Notes: generated from the sequence alone by a model not told the origin. 34,274 nucleotides of DNA from Crocosphaera watsonii WH 8501 (GCF_000167195.1 NZ_AADV02000021.1:1-34274), one strand, 5' to 3'. Counted from the first letter of the stretch, positions 17,277 through 27,570 are shown. Translations and numbers: made by a program.

Positions 17277-18152
17277 ATGGATTTATTGCGATCGCTACCC
17301 ATCGGACTCTATTTAGAAAACCCCTTTACTTGGTTACACAGACTCGATCCCAGAGTTAAATTAGCCTGGTTATTATCCTTTCTATTAGCCCCGATTTTAT
17401 CCACCCCAGAATGGCGATTAGTTTTGGTAGGATTATTAATGATTCTCACCTTAATTTCCCAAATTCCTTTAAGGGTTTGGAAACAACAAACGGGTTGGTT
17501 ATTAATTCTCACCCTCTTGATACTTATTATTACTACCTTATCCCCTGATGGGTTAGCGGTTTCTTCTCAACCGAGACTACCTGAAAGTGATTTATCCTTG
17601 CCTCAGCCTGGGGATTATAGCTATGTTTTAGTAGATAAGGGTAGATTATTTATTACCCGTCGTTCTCTCGAATTGGGTATAAGGATTAGTACGTTAATTT
17701 TTATTTTAATTTATAGCATTAATTTATATTTATTAACCACTGCACCGGAAGAAATTACAGCAGGTTTAGATGAGTTATTCTCTCCTTTACGTCGCTTCAA
17801 AATCCCTATCACAGAAATTTTATTAACCTTAACCTTATCTTTGCGCTTTATTGCATTAGTGCTAGAAGAAATCCAAAATTTAATGAGATCCATTCGGACT
17901 CGGGCAATTAATTGGAAAAAATTAGGCATAAAAAAAAGCTTACAAGTTTGGTTAGTGGTGGTAGAAAAACTATTTGAAAATCTACTAATGAGGGCCGAAG
18001 AAATTGCGATCGCTATGGAAGTTAGGGGCTTTATTAGTCCTAACAAACACCAAGTAGAATGGCATCAATTACGTTTAATAAGAGGAGATTGGTTAGCATT
18101 AGGACTATTGATAGTTTTTTGGTATGGACGATTAATGTGGGGAAATAGTTGA
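17277..18152 (+). CDS. EcfT/CbiQ-family transporter membrane protein
   Basis: A 291-residue transmembrane T component of energy-coupling factor (ECF) type ABC importers. Five to six hydrophobic segments are visible, starting with the conserved opening PRVKLAWLLSFLLAPIL. The cytoplasmic coupling region includes a helix ending in the signature Ala-x-x-x-Arg-Gly (EEIAIAMEVRGF), which docks onto the ATPase subunits. No S component or ATPases are adjacent, so it must work with subunits encoded elsewhere. The substrate is unknown; related cyanobacterial and plastid proteins have been linked to vitamin or metal uptake. HIP1-type sites occur within the gene. It lies 145 bp upstream of hemB, but a promoter-like palindrome separates the two. 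Confidence 0.8.
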   Translation: MDLLRSLPIGLYLENPFTWLHRLDPRVKLAWLLSFLLAPILSTPEWRLVLVGLLMILTLISQIPLRVWKQQTGWLLILTLLILIITTLSPDGLAVSSQPRLPESDLSLPQPGDYSYVLVDKGRLFITRRSLELGIRISTLIFILIYSINLYLLTTAPEEITAGLDELFSPLRRFKIPITEILLTLTLSLRFIALVLEEIQNLMRSIRTRAINWKKLGIKKSLQVWLVVVEKLFENLLMRAEEIAIAMEVRGFISPNKHQVEWHQLRLIRGDWLALGLLIVFWYGRLMWGNS

Positions 18153-18243
18153 CAATCCGTCCGCATCCATTACATTATGAATTCTAAGAAGTGGTCAGAA
18201 AATCGGCTTAATAATCGCTTAATAATCAAAAGAACAATCATTT

Positions 18244-18257
18244 TCATTATATAATGA
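18244..18257. promoter_or_regulatory. 14-bp palindrome upstream of hemB
   Basis: TCATTAT directly followed by ATAATGA, then GATTATTAT. It lies about 40-53 bp before the hemB ATG. The TATAAT inside could serve as a -10 box, and ATAATGATGATTATTAT partly resembles a Fur box. Regulation by iron is a guess. Confidence 0.35.
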
Positions 18258-18260
18258 TGA

Positions 18261-19292
<1,032 letters not shown>

Positions 19293-19373
19293 TTAAATTG
19301 AATCAATCAAAGGTGATTAGATGAGATTTTTATTATACTTTATAGAACAGAGTAACTATCAAAAATTTTATCA

Positions 19374-20540
19374 ATGTCTACTTTGATTGAAAGTTTACTT
19401 CACCAGAATGAAGGCACTGCACTTGATTTCAAAAAGGAGCAATATCCTTTTCAAAGAGCAACAGATGAACAAAAATCCGAACTTCTCAAAGATATTCTAG
19501 CTTTTGCTAATTCATGGCGACAAGATGACGCTTATATTGTTATAGGTGTAGAAGAAGTTGTCGGGGGTCGACATATTCCTGTAGGTACAGAAGATCATTT
19601 GACTGATTCTCGACTTCAACAATTTATAAATGGCAAAACTAATCGTGAGGTAAAATTAGCTTATGAAGTTCATACTTTTGAAGATAAGAAAATTGGCGTA
19701 ATTCGCATTCCCAAACAAGAACGTCCTATTTACGCTACTAGAGACTATGGTAAAGTCAGAAAAAGGGCTGTCTACTATCGTCTAGAAAGTTCTACAAAAA
19801 TTGCCAATCCTGATGATATTGCACGCATGGGTAGAGATTTTATACAAAACACTGTGACTCCCGTAATTGATTTACAGTTTGCCGATCTACAAAATCGTCA
19901 GCATTTGGGAAATTGTATTGAAATATCGTCTATTTATTATGATAAGCCACAATTTTCTCTTGAAGATTACACACAGAAAGAAATAGTTAATATTGGTGGT
20001 CACTCTATCAAAAAATCAACAACACAACCAGTTAATTATCGTTATTGGCGAGAGAAGGAAGAATATATTAGACTAACCAATTTATTCAAACCAGTAGCAT
20101 TTGTTGTTCATAACCAAAGTAATATTCTTGCAGAAAATGTAAGAATTGAGTTAATTAATAATTTTGCTGATACCATTAGTATTTTAGATGTATTACCATC
20201 AAAACCATCAACTTCTTGGATTGAGAACCTTGTGGATTCTGAACTTATTGATCTTAAATTTATTAGGCAACAAAAATCACCTATAGATATTACATATCAT
20301 GGTAACGATTGGACACTAAATGTGAACTTTGGCAATATACAACCAAAATCATGTGTCTGGTTAAGTGAACATTTTTTCTTGGGTTCGATGGAACTAGAAA
20401 AGTTTGAAACCGAAATTTACATATACGCAGATAATCTTTCCGAACCACAGAAAGTAAATATGAGTATCGATTTTACTGTAGAGAATAGACCTACTCTTAC
20501 TATTGACGATTTAGATAATATGCCACCATTTGATGATTAA
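19374..20540 (+). CDS. AlbA_2/Schlafen-type ATP-binding domain protein
   Basis: 388 residues. The N-terminal 150 match the AlbA_2 (Schlafen-like) domain: EGTALDFKKEQYPF, KDILAFANSWRQDDAYIVIG VEE, and KKIGVIRIPKQERPIYATRD with a following KVRKRAVYYRLESSTKIANP. The rest (about 170-388) is a beta-rich region I do not recognise. AlbA_2 proteins bind nucleic acid or nucleotides and are common in regulators and in some defence loci. No partner defence gene is visible, and the nearest neighbour is an orphan antitoxin on the other strand. It is single, 82 bp after hemB. Confidence 0.75.
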   Translation: MSTLIESLLHQNEGTALDFKKEQYPFQRATDEQKSELLKDILAFANSWRQDDAYIVIGVEEVVGGRHIPVGTEDHLTDSRLQQFINGKTNREVKLAYEVHTFEDKKIGVIRIPKQERPIYATRDYGKVRKRAVYYRLESSTKIANPDDIARMGRDFIQNTVTPVIDLQFADLQNRQHLGNCIEISSIYYDKPQFSLEDYTQKEIVNIGGHSIKKSTTQPVNYRYWREKEEYIRLTNLFKPVAFVVHNQSNILAENVRIELINNFADTISILDVLPSKPSTSWIENLVDSELIDLKFIRQQKSPIDITYHGNDWTLNVNFGNIQPKSCVWLSEHFFLGSMELEKFETEIYIYADNLSEPQKVNMSIDFTVENRPTLTIDDLDNMPPFDD

Positions 20541-20633
20541 TGTAATATGAAAATAAATAATAGAGGGAGGTTTTTACTCAAAGAATTATCAATTTATGTT
20601 TGGTCTAAATTTTTAATAGTGATAAAAACTGGC

Positions 20634-20870
20634 TTACTTAACTTGATGTTCAGAACGAAGTTCCTCGATCGCATCATTTAACCTGTCTGCATTATTTTTA
20701 CTAGATAATAGATGGAAAGTTGCTTCGTAAGCTTTAAAATCATCTAAGCTCATTACTACTACCGAGGGTGCATTTTGCCTAGTAACGATTAACGGAGCGC
20801 GATCTACTTCAATTTTGTCGAGATATCCAGCCAGCTTTTGCCTAAATTCTGTATAAGTAACAGTATCCAT
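20634..20870 (-). CDS. Phd/YefM-family antitoxin without a toxin
   Basis: A 78-residue protein starting MDTVTYTEFRQKLAGYLDKI. The N-terminal half matches the Phd/YefM DNA-binding fold (TRQNAPSVVVMSLDDFKAYE), followed by a charged helical toxin-binding tail (RLNDAIEELRSEH). I chose the ATG at 20870, because the longer frame (from 20900) adds ten residues unlike the family. In a YefM/YoeB or Phd/Doc operon the toxin would follow immediately after the stop at 20634, but the next 90 bp hold only the end of the convergent gene. It is an orphan here, perhaps an anti-addiction module or the relic of a pair. Confidence 0.75.
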   Translation of the reverse strand: MDTVTYTEFRQKLAGYLDKIEVDRAPLIVTRQNAPSVVVMSLDDFKAYEATFHLLSSKNNADRLNDAIEELRSEHQVK

Positions 20871-20990
20871 AGTTGAGTAGTTGCTGTGTGTACATATCAT
20901 TGTAGATATAGTGAACTGGATTTAGCAATAGAAGGTAATGGACGATCGCTTTAGTTTAAATTCTCCAACAATACTCTTCTGATTTTTAGA

Positions 20991-21010
20991 TATAATGATA
21001 ATCGTTATCA
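20991..21010 (+). promoter_or_regulatory. Zur/Fur-type operator overlapping a -10 box
   Basis: TGATAA-TCG-TTATCA (20996-21010) is a palindrome with perfect 6-bp arms, close to the cyanobacterial Zur consensus (TGATAATNATTATCA). Its first base is the last base of TATAAT (20991-20996), which fits a -10 element, so a bound repressor would block RNA polymerase. It lies 13 bp before the start codon of the operon's first gene. A Fur protein could also bind; the spacing favours Zur. Confidence 0.7.
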
Positions 21011-21022
21011 AAAATTCTCGTT

Positions 21023-21769
21023 ATGATTATTGCTGTTGCTAGTCCCCCAGGTGCGGGCAAAACTCACTGGATTCATCAACAAATAGCCCAAAAAAATGAA
21101 CCTGTAGGCTATTTCAGCCCCCAAACCGATTCTATACCTATTGATGCAATTTATCTCCAAAGTGAATACCCTCAATTGAAGCTTTATCAGACAGGAGAAG
21201 AAGCAGCATCAACTGATACTATCACTTATATTGAAATTCCCTGGTATTTGGATTTAGCAGGAATTGAACCTTTACTACAAACTGTTAATTCTCATCGAGT
21301 GGCTATCATTCCAGATGATACAGACAGTACAGAATTAAAGAGTTGGGCAGATGAAATTATTCCCACAACTAACATCACTAACCCAACCACAGCTTTACAG
21401 ATTCATCGGGGGGTTTTGACAGGAGAAATCTTAGATTTTGATAGTTTAGCTACTTTTTGGCTGGAACTTACCCAAGGTGCTTATGGTGAGGTAGTTCGGG
21501 CCAAGGGAATTTTTGATTTAGCAGACGGACAAAGTTATTATGGTGACTTTACATCGGGGAAACCGGAAATAGAATTGAAACCCTTAAATTTACCCCGTTG
21601 GTTAGATGGTAGGCCAGATCGTTTTAGTGGTTTTGAAATAGTGGGTAGTAATTTAGATAAAGCTGAAATTGTTCAGACTGTGCGAGATTGCTGCATTCCC
21701 GAAGACGCTATTAATTATTATCAACAACAAGTAAAAGAATCTTTAGCAAGTCAATTAGAGGCAGTATGA
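21023..21769 (+). CDS. CobW-like P-loop GTPase (metal homeostasis)
   Basis: 248 residues. A Walker A motif opens the protein (VASPPGAGKTHW). The C-terminal half resembles the CobW C-terminal domain (LTQGAYGEVVRAKGIFDLAD GQSYYGDF). Proteins of this class (COG0523/G3E-related) bind nucleotide and divalent metal and deliver metals or act in zinc shortage. The classic CxCC motif is missing; only a CC pair is present in VRDCCIPEDA. The Zur-type operator overlapping its promoter supports a zinc role (inference). It overlaps the next gene by 4 bp (ATGA), so the pair is translationally coupled. Confidence 0.7.
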   Translation: MIIAVASPPGAGKTHWIHQQIAQKNEPVGYFSPQTDSIPIDAIYLQSEYPQLKLYQTGEEAASTDTITYIEIPWYLDLAGIEPLLQTVNSHRVAIIPDDTDSTELKSWADEIIPTTNITNPTTALQIHRGVLTGEILDFDSLATFWLELTQGAYGEVVRAKGIFDLADGQSYYGDFTSGKPEIELKPLNLPRWLDGRPDRFSGFEIVGSNLDKAEIVQTVRDCCIPEDAINYYQQQVKESLASQLEAV

Positions 21770-22581
21770 AAATAGCAGTAATATCCGATATTCATGGTAA
21801 CTATGAAGCTTTAGATGCAGTGTTACTAGATATTGACCAACAAAAAGCGGAAAAGATTTATTGTCTTGGGGATTTAGTGGGTTATGGTCCTTTTCCCAAT
21901 GCTGTTACCGCACAAATTCGTTCGTTAGATATTCCCACTGTACAGGGTTGTTGGGATGAAGATATTGTCGAAGGACTCACCTCCTGTGAATGTAGTTATC
22001 CTTCTCTGTTAGCAGAAAAAAGAGGTGTCATCGCCCACGAATGGACAAATAAGCACGTCCATCCAGAAGTTCTGGAATATTTAGCCCAACTCCCCCATAC
22101 TTATAAGGAAGGTAATCTCTGTTTCGCACATGGTAGTCCTCATAGCAACCACGAATATTTGTTACCGGAAATGGACGCTTTTACTGCTTTAGAAAGAGTC
22201 CTTGCTAGTGATGCAGAGATATTATTTTGCGGACATACCCATGTTCCCTATGTTCGCACCCTAGATGCTGGACAATTACAGGTAAGCGTTCATCAACCTA
22301 ATAAAAAGGAACAACCTACTGTTAGTTTTAATACTCCCCTGAAACGTATTATCAATGTTGGTTCGGTTGGGGAACCCCGTCATGGCCGTCCTAATGCTAC
22401 CTATGTTATCTATGATACGGAGACACAAGGGGTAGACTTACGAGAAGTGGAGTATGATTATCAAATAACCTGCAAAGCTATTTTAGATGCTGGTTTGCCC
22501 CCGATTTTTGCTTGGCGTTTGGCTAGAGGTTTAGAATTTGCCGAAAAAGCTGACGATCCAACTCATGTTTGTGAACGTTAA
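21766..22581 (+). CDS. Metallophosphoesterase, YfcE/calcineurin-like
   Basis: A 271-residue calcineurin-like phosphoesterase. The metal ligands of the family appear in order: ISDIHGNYEAL (DxH), CLGDLVGYGPFP (GD), CFAHGSPH and FCGHTHVPYV (GHTH). Expected to bind two divalent metals; the substrate is unknown. It starts within the stop codon of the CobW-like gene, so the two form one operon under the Zur/Fur-type operator. A metal-dependent enzyme in a zinc-starvation operon may be a replacement or a scavenging enzyme (inference). The frame ends three bases before the left end of mobile element L, so the insertion just missed the gene. Confidence 0.8.
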   Translation: MKIAVISDIHGNYEALDAVLLDIDQQKAEKIYCLGDLVGYGPFPNAVTAQIRSLDIPTVQGCWDEDIVEGLTSCECSYPSLLAEKRGVIAHEWTNKHVHPEVLEYLAQLPHTYKEGNLCFAHGSPHSNHEYLLPEMDAFTALERVLASDAEILFCGHTHVPYVRTLDAGQLQVSVHQPNKKEQPTVSFNTPLKRIINVGSVGEPRHGRPNATYVIYDTETQGVDLREVEYDYQITCKAILDAGLPPIFAWRLARGLEFAEKADDPTHVCER

Positions 22582-22609
22582 TAATTGGACTTTGGATAAA
22601 AAACAATTG

Positions 22610-22630
22610 TTAGCGTAATTTTTACGCTAA
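22610..22630. promoter_or_regulatory. TTAGCG-N9-CGCTAA palindrome, left end of element L
   Basis: A 21-bp palindrome 26 bp inside the element end. The same 21-bp layout recurs at 24846, 26029, 27595 and 28134. Here the arms extend to TTAGCGTAA/TTACGCTAA apart from one base. Confidence 0.85.
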
Positions 22631-22749
22631 ACATATCTCCAGAGCTAAAATAGAGAATTAAGGTGATTTTAAAAACTCTCTTTCCATCTTTTTAGGGGAT
22701 TTTAAATATTAAATAGCTTCATTCAGTTTCGGTTCCAATATAGATATCT

Positions 22750-24450
22750 AAGTAGGGTTTGCTGAATAAAAGCAAAACCCTATTCTTTAAAAGGTTACAC
22801 CCATATTCGCGATCGCAAAAAAGATCAGCTTTGTCGGCTACAAACCGCTATAATTGGTAGAAACACCTCCCAGTTGTTGGTCAAGAACAAATGTATCGAA
22901 AAGAGGAGCAACCTTTACCGCCCCCAGAAAAATTTGAATTACCTTTCGAGGGCAAATTGTCCCCCAATAATCGTTGGGTAATCATGGCAGAGTTGATACC
23001 TTGGGATGATTTTGAGGAAGAATATGCTAAACTTTTTTCAGCAGAAAAAGGTGCGCCAGCCAAACTATTTAGAATGGCATTAGGGACATTAATTATTAAG
23101 GAAAAATTAGGAACAAGTGATAGAGAAACTATAGAACAGATTAGAGAAAATCCCTATTTACAATACTTTATAGGTTTAAATTGTTATCAACAAGAGCCAC
23201 CACTGGAATCTTCAATGCTAGTTCATTTTAGGAAAAGAATTGATGGAGAATTGATAAACAAAATCAATAAAAAAATAGTAAAAAGAGAAATAGACAAGAG
23301 TGATAAAGAAGTAAAAAAAAAGGATTGTCTCCAAGAAAAAGGAGAAAAAATAAAAAATAAAGGTAAACTAATTTTAGATGCGACTTGTGCGCCAGCAGAC
23401 ATCAAATACCCAACGGATTTAGGCATATTAAATCAAGCCAGAATTGAGACAGAAAGAATAATAGATAATCTTTATAAACCATTAAGAGTAAAATTGGGAA
23501 AAAAGCCGAGAACTTCTAGGAAAATTGCTAGAAAGGAATACTTAAAAGTAGCTAAAAAACGAAAATTATCTTATCAAGAAAGAAGAAAAGCTATCGGGAA
23601 ACAGTTAAAATACCTTAAGAAAAATTTAGGAAATATAGAAGACTTAATTCAAGCTGGGGCTTCCCTGGAAAATCTGAGTAAAAGACAGAAAAATTGTCTA
23701 GAGACTATCAAAAAAGTTTATGAACAACAACAGTCAATGTGGGAGAATAAGACCCAGAGTGTTCCTCAAAGAATTGTAAGTTTAACTCAACCGCGTATTC
23801 GTCCAATAGTGAGGAGAAAAGCAGGAAAACCAATAGAGTTTGGAGCTAAACTCTCAGTAAGCTGTGTAGATAACTATGTGTTTCTAGACAAAATAAGTTG
23901 GGAAAACTTCAATGAATCTTGTCATTTAAAAGAACAAGTAGAAAAGTATAAAGAAACGTTTGGCTATTATCCCGAATCCGTCCATGTAGATAAAATTTAT
24001 CGAACTAGGGAAAACAGAAATTGGTGTAAGGAAAGAGGGATAAGAATCAGTGGTCCGAAGTTAGGAAGACCTCCAAAAAATGTCAGTGAAGAAGAAAAGA
24101 AACAAGCCCACTCCGATGAATGCTTCCGTAATGCTATTGAGGGAAAGTTGGGACAAGCTAAACGAAGATTTAGCCTAAATCTCGTGATGACAAAACTCCC
24201 TGAAACCTCCATTACATCTATTGCTATTACATTTTTAGTTGTCAATCTTTCTAAACTTCTGAGGCAGTTTTTGTCGCTTTTTTTGTCCTTATTTACTAAT
24301 GATAGAACAGGGGAACTCATCAAGCCGCCTTTCATTAATTTTGATTATACTTTAAACAATTTTTATGTACTAAAACTTATTGATTTGTCAGAAAATTCTT
24401 GGTCAAAAGTGGCATAAATTTTGGAGAAACTTTTTCAGCAAACCCTAAGT
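22750..24450 (+). mobile_element. IS5-like element, copy B, complete, with AAGT duplications
   Basis: The IS itself is 22754-24446 (1693 bp). It starts AGGGTTTGCTGAATAAAAGC and ends TTTTTCAGCAAACCCT, so the ends are inverted repeats (AGGGTTTGCTGAA). The 4-bp target AAGT is duplicated at 22750-22753 and 24447-24450. The uninterrupted target is preserved at 28008-28020 in element R, which proves the insertion point. It splits the accessory gene of element L. Confidence 0.95.
22891..24417 (+). CDS. IS5-like transposase (copy B, intact)
   Basis: A 508-residue DDE transposase of the IS4/IS5 superfamily. The N-terminal DUF772/InsH-like part (about 1-130) is followed by the catalytic domain, split by a long basic, coiled-coil-like insert (about 190-300). 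Candidate catalytic residues are Asp in LILDATCAPADIKYPTD, Asp in VHVDKIYRTREN and Glu in RNAIEGKLGQAKRRF. The frame has none of the lesions of copy C, so this copy is the likely active source. The last codons run almost to the right terminal repeat. It recombined or transposed to at least three sites in this window. Confidence 0.92.
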   Translation: MYRKEEQPLPPPEKFELPFEGKLSPNNRWVIMAELIPWDDFEEEYAKLFSAEKGAPAKLFRMALGTLIIKEKLGTSDRETIEQIRENPYLQYFIGLNCYQQEPPLESSMLVHFRKRIDGELINKINKKIVKREIDKSDKEVKKKDCLQEKGEKIKNKGKLILDATCAPADIKYPTDLGILNQARIETERIIDNLYKPLRVKLGKKPRTSRKIARKEYLKVAKKRKLSYQERRKAIGKQLKYLKKNLGNIEDLIQAGASLENLSKRQKNCLETIKKVYEQQQSMWENKTQSVPQRIVSLTQPRIRPIVRRKAGKPIEFGAKLSVSCVDNYVFLDKISWENFNESCHLKEQVEKYKETFGYYPESVHVDKIYRTRENRNWCKERGIRISGPKLGRPPKNVSEEEKKQAHSDECFRNAIEGKLGQAKRRFSLNLVMTKLPETSITSIAITFLVVNLSKLLRQFLSLFLSLFTNDRTGELIKPPFINFDYTLNNFYVLKLIDLSENSWSKVA

Positions 24451-24829
24451 AGCTTTCAGTTAGAGATTGAATGACTCGTTCTAATTCATCAATGAGATTT
24501 CTTCTAGTGAGTTTTTCTACAGCATCAATATGAGCAGAACTTCCGGCTCGTCCTAAATATTTATATTTGGTTTTTTTCTCATTATTAGTGGCCATAGGAA
24601 AAATTGATTCAGCAGCCTGTAGTTTATAATACCAGTAGATTGTTCCCTTTCCATTAACCTGATAACGAATAATATGACAATTAGCTGGTGCTACTTCCCC
24701 TTCCCGTTCAATTTTCTTTATTTTCTGTTTAAGAGAGCGAATTAGACTCTTAATTTGTTTGGCTCTCAGGTGGACATCTTGACTGGTCTTAAGTTCGGAA
24801 TGTGATGACATTAGCCTTAACTGTAACAA
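24451..24829 (-). pseudogene. Accessory gene of element L, 3' end displaced by IS copy B
   Basis: Identical over its length to the intact accessory gene at 27632-28045 up to LTESYL, then runs into IS copy B. The open frame continues into the IS (to 24377) with foreign residues (GFAEKVSPKFM). The last codons of the original gene (DIYIGTETE) lie on the far side of the IS at about 22721-22753. It is interrupted but not otherwise mutated, so the IS insertion is recent. Confidence 0.85.
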
Positions 24830-24845
24830 ACAACCTCTTTTGATG

Positions 24846-24866
24846 TTAGCGTATATATTCCGCTAA
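24846..24866. promoter_or_regulatory. TTAGCG-N9-CGCTAA palindrome between the divergent genes of element L
   Basis: A 21-bp palindrome in the 61-bp gap between the accessory and transposase genes. It has the same arms and spacing as the end palindromes, placed where it could control both promoters. Confidence 0.85.
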
Positions 24867-24890
24867 TTTATAAGGTAATAAATTTTAAAA

Positions 24891-26002
24891 ATGACCAAAA
24901 ATGAAACGGCTACGTCTGTCGAGGAATTCCTGGTGTGGAGGTCTAACCTCTTCCAAGGACTAAAAGCTAGAAAAGAAACTATTATAGAATTACTCGATGC
25001 CCTCTCCAGTAACCAACAAGCTCACTCAGTCGTTGAATTGTCTCTCAATCCTTTATTTAGAAGAGATTATAACAGTTTATATAGAGGAATTCAATAGTTT
25101 TTACCCACTCAAACTGACCCTAATTATGAACAGAGAATTGAGACTTTATTTTCAGCGGTATCGAGAACAATTCCTCCCACTTCAAAACATTATAACTTAT
25201 TTGGTATTGACACAACTCCCTGTCCACGACCATTTGCCGAAACGTTAGCGGATAAAACCTTTATTCATTACCCCAATCCAATTAAGGGAAATAAACCCAT
25301 TAATATTGGACATTGTTATTCCGTTGTCTGCGCTTTACCTGACCAAATAGACACAGAAAAAGTCCCTTGGGCTGTCCCCTTATCAGGAGAGCGAGTCCCC
25401 TCTAAACATAAAGGAGTAAATCAAGGCAATCAACAACTAAAAAAAATCTGGCAAAGTTCTTTATTTTCTGATAAATTATCTGTCTTAGTGGCTGATAGTG
25501 ACTACAGCCAAAAGGATTTTATTGGGGAACAAGTTAAGCATGAAGACGTAGTTACTATTACAAGAGTTAGAAGTGACCGAGTTTTTTATCGTCAATTTAT
25601 TCGGGACCCAAATCAAGCCAAAACTTCGGGACATCCCCGTTGGTATGGGGATAAATTTGACCTTAAAGATGACCAAACTTGGACTGAACCTGATGAAGTT
25701 CATCATGTTCCCTTTACAACGAAAAAAGGTCGTCAATTAACAGTGACTATTTCGGGATGGAAACAGATGTTAATGAGAGGAACTAAAAACTATAAAATGA
25801 AAAATCACCCCTTTACTTTACTCCAGATTGTTGTCAGAGATCAAGAAAGAAATAGTATTTGGAAACCTATGTGGCTTATTGTTATTGGTTCTCGGCGCGA
25901 TGAGTTAAGTTTAGTTGATTATTATCAGTGTTATCGACAACGTTATGACATGGAAAATCTTTTTCGATTTGGTAAACAAAGATTATTGATGACATCTTAT
26001 TT
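24891..26002 (+). pseudogene. Transposase of element L: internal TAG and truncated 3' end
   Basis: It matches the element R transposase from MTKNETATSVEEFLVWRSNL onward. An in-frame TAG at 25095-25097 replaces the GAG of copy R (RGIQ-stop-FLPTQT). The frame then continues correctly through IDTTPCPRPFAETLADKTF, VLVADSDYSQKDFIG and RQRYDMENLFRFGKQRLLM, and is cut at TSYL by the end of element R. It keeps the five-A run that copy R has lost, so it supplies the correct frame for reconstruction. The last 24 codons of the apparent ORF (to 26054) are terminal-repeat sequence of R. Confidence 0.85.
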
Positions 26003-26028
26003 ATTGGACTTTGGACAAAAAAAGTTTG

Positions 26029-26049
26029 TTAGCGTATATTTTACGCTAA
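26029..26049. promoter_or_regulatory. TTAGCG-N9-CGCTAA palindrome, left end of element R
   Basis: A 21-bp palindrome with 8-bp arms (TTAGCGTA/TACGCTAA), 26 bp inside the left end. Its offset from the tip is the same as at the right end of R and the left end of L. Confidence 0.85.
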
Positions 26050-26131
26050 ACTAAAATCCCAAAATATCGGCTCTGTATCAGTCAATAAAATTGGCTGACA
26101 AATAGGGCTAATCTATAGATTCTGAGGAAAA

Positions 26132-27570
26132 CTAAGGAGCTTTTAAGTTTTCAGTTGATTTTTTGCTCCCTTTCTTGATAACATCATGACGAGTTCGTGG
26201 GGCTTTTTTGTAACCTTTAATACGTCCGGAAGAAAAACCTCGACGTTTGGGAAATTTGGCGAAAGTCCCCAAGGTCGTAATTATTCTTGAAAAGTCTCTT
26301 TGAACTAGACTAGGGGTGATTTTGATGGATTTATTAGTCTTCAAATACTGTTCCCAATCACGGGGTAAAACCACAGCTAATTTTCTGGCAGCCCACAAAT
26401 TTACATAAGAAAGAAGTGTTAGTTTAAACCAATTTTCTTCATGATGTACATCGGGAGTTAAATAAGATGTCATCAATAATCTTTGTTTACCAAATCGAAA
26501 AAGATGTTCCATGTCATAACGTTGTCGATAACACTGATAACAATCAACTAAACTTAACTCATCGCGCCGAGAACCAATAACAATAAGCCACATAGGTTTC
26601 CAAATACTATTTCTTTCTTGATCTCTGACAACAATCTGGAGTAAAGTAAAGGGGTGATTGTTCATTTTATAGTTTTTAGTTCCTCTCATTAACATCTGTT
26701 TCCATCCCGAAATAGTCACTGTTAATTGACGACCTTTTTTCGTTGTAAAGGGAACATAATGAACTTCATCAGGTTCAGTCCAAGTTTGGTCATCTTTAAG
26801 GTCAAATTTATCCCCATACCAACGGGGATGTCCCGAAGTTTTGGCTTGATTTGGGTCCCGAATAAATTGACGATAAAAAACTCGGTCACTTCTAACTCTT
26901 GTAATAGTAACTACGTCTTCATGCTTAACTTGTTCCCCAATAAAATCCTTTTGGCTGTAGTCACTATCAGCCACTAAGACAGATAATTTATCAGAAAATA
27001 AAGAACTTTGCCAGATTTTTTTTAGTTGTTGATTGCCTTGATTTACTCCTTTATGTTTAGAGGGGACTCGCTCTCATGATAAGGGGACAGCCCAAGGGAC
27101 TTTTCTGTGTCTATTTGGTCAGGTAAAGCGCAGACAACGGAATAACAATGTCCAATATTAATGGGTTTATTTCCCTTAATTGGATTGGGGTAATGAATAA
27201 AGGTTTTATCCGCTAACGTTTCGGCAAACGGTCGTGGACAGGGAGTTGTGTCAATACCAAATAAGTTATAATGTTTTGAAGTGGGAGGAATTGTTCTCGA
27301 TACCGCTGAAAATAAAGTCTCAATTCTCTGTTCATAATTAGAGTCAGTTTGAGTGGGTAAAAACTCTTGAATTCCTCTATATAAACTGTTATAATCTCTT
27401 CTAAATAAAGGATTGAGAGACAATTCAACGACTGAGTGAGCTTGTTGGTTACTGGAGAGGGCATCGAGTAATTCTATAATAGTTTCTTTTCTAGCTTTTA
27501 GTCCTTGGAAGAGGTTAGACCTCCACACCAGGAATTCCTCGACAGACGTAGCCGTTTCATTTTTGGTCAT
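26132..27570 (-). pseudogene. DDE-type transposase of element R, one-base deletion
   Basis: Restoring one A in the A4 run at 27101-27104 (A5 in element L) gives a single 479-residue protein that starts MTKNETATSVEEF and ends STENLKAP. The frame is otherwise open. Candidate catalytic residues, by position and context, are Asp in FGIDTTPCPRPFAE, Asp in VLVADSDYSQKDF and Glu in RQRYDMEHLFRFGKQRL, the last typical of the YxxEHxFRFxK block of IS701/DDE_5-like enzymes. The C-terminus is basic (RRGFSSGRIKGYKKAPRTR) and probably binds DNA. Neither copy in this window is functional. The 61-bp gap to the accessory gene holds the shared palindrome. Confidence 0.8.

Larger units (their letters stand above)
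22584..26002. mobile_element. Element L: truncated copy of a 2.2-kb DDE element, interrupted by IS copy B
   Basis: It begins at ATTGGACTTTGG, 3 bp after the metallophosphatase stop. After removal of IS copy B (22754-24446 and one AAGT duplicate) it is a nearly perfect inverted copy of 26459-28180. It holds the accessory gene (minus) and the transposase gene (plus). The transposase is cut at 26002, where the left end of element R begins. About 0.45 kb of its 3' part, including its own right end, is missing. Confidence 0.88.

Noticed and set aside
22881-23063. 60-residue minus-strand frame (also at 276-458 plus), repeated in the window
   Set aside because: It is the antisense shadow of the IS5-like transposase start; its recurrence only reflects the IS copies.
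24377-24829. A distinct 150-residue gene different from the 137-residue accessory gene
   Set aside because: Its last residues come from IS copy B; the original gene is the 137-codon form kept in element R.
26726-26977. 83-residue frame repeated at 25485-25736 on the other strand
   Set aside because: Shadow of the transposase in both element copies.
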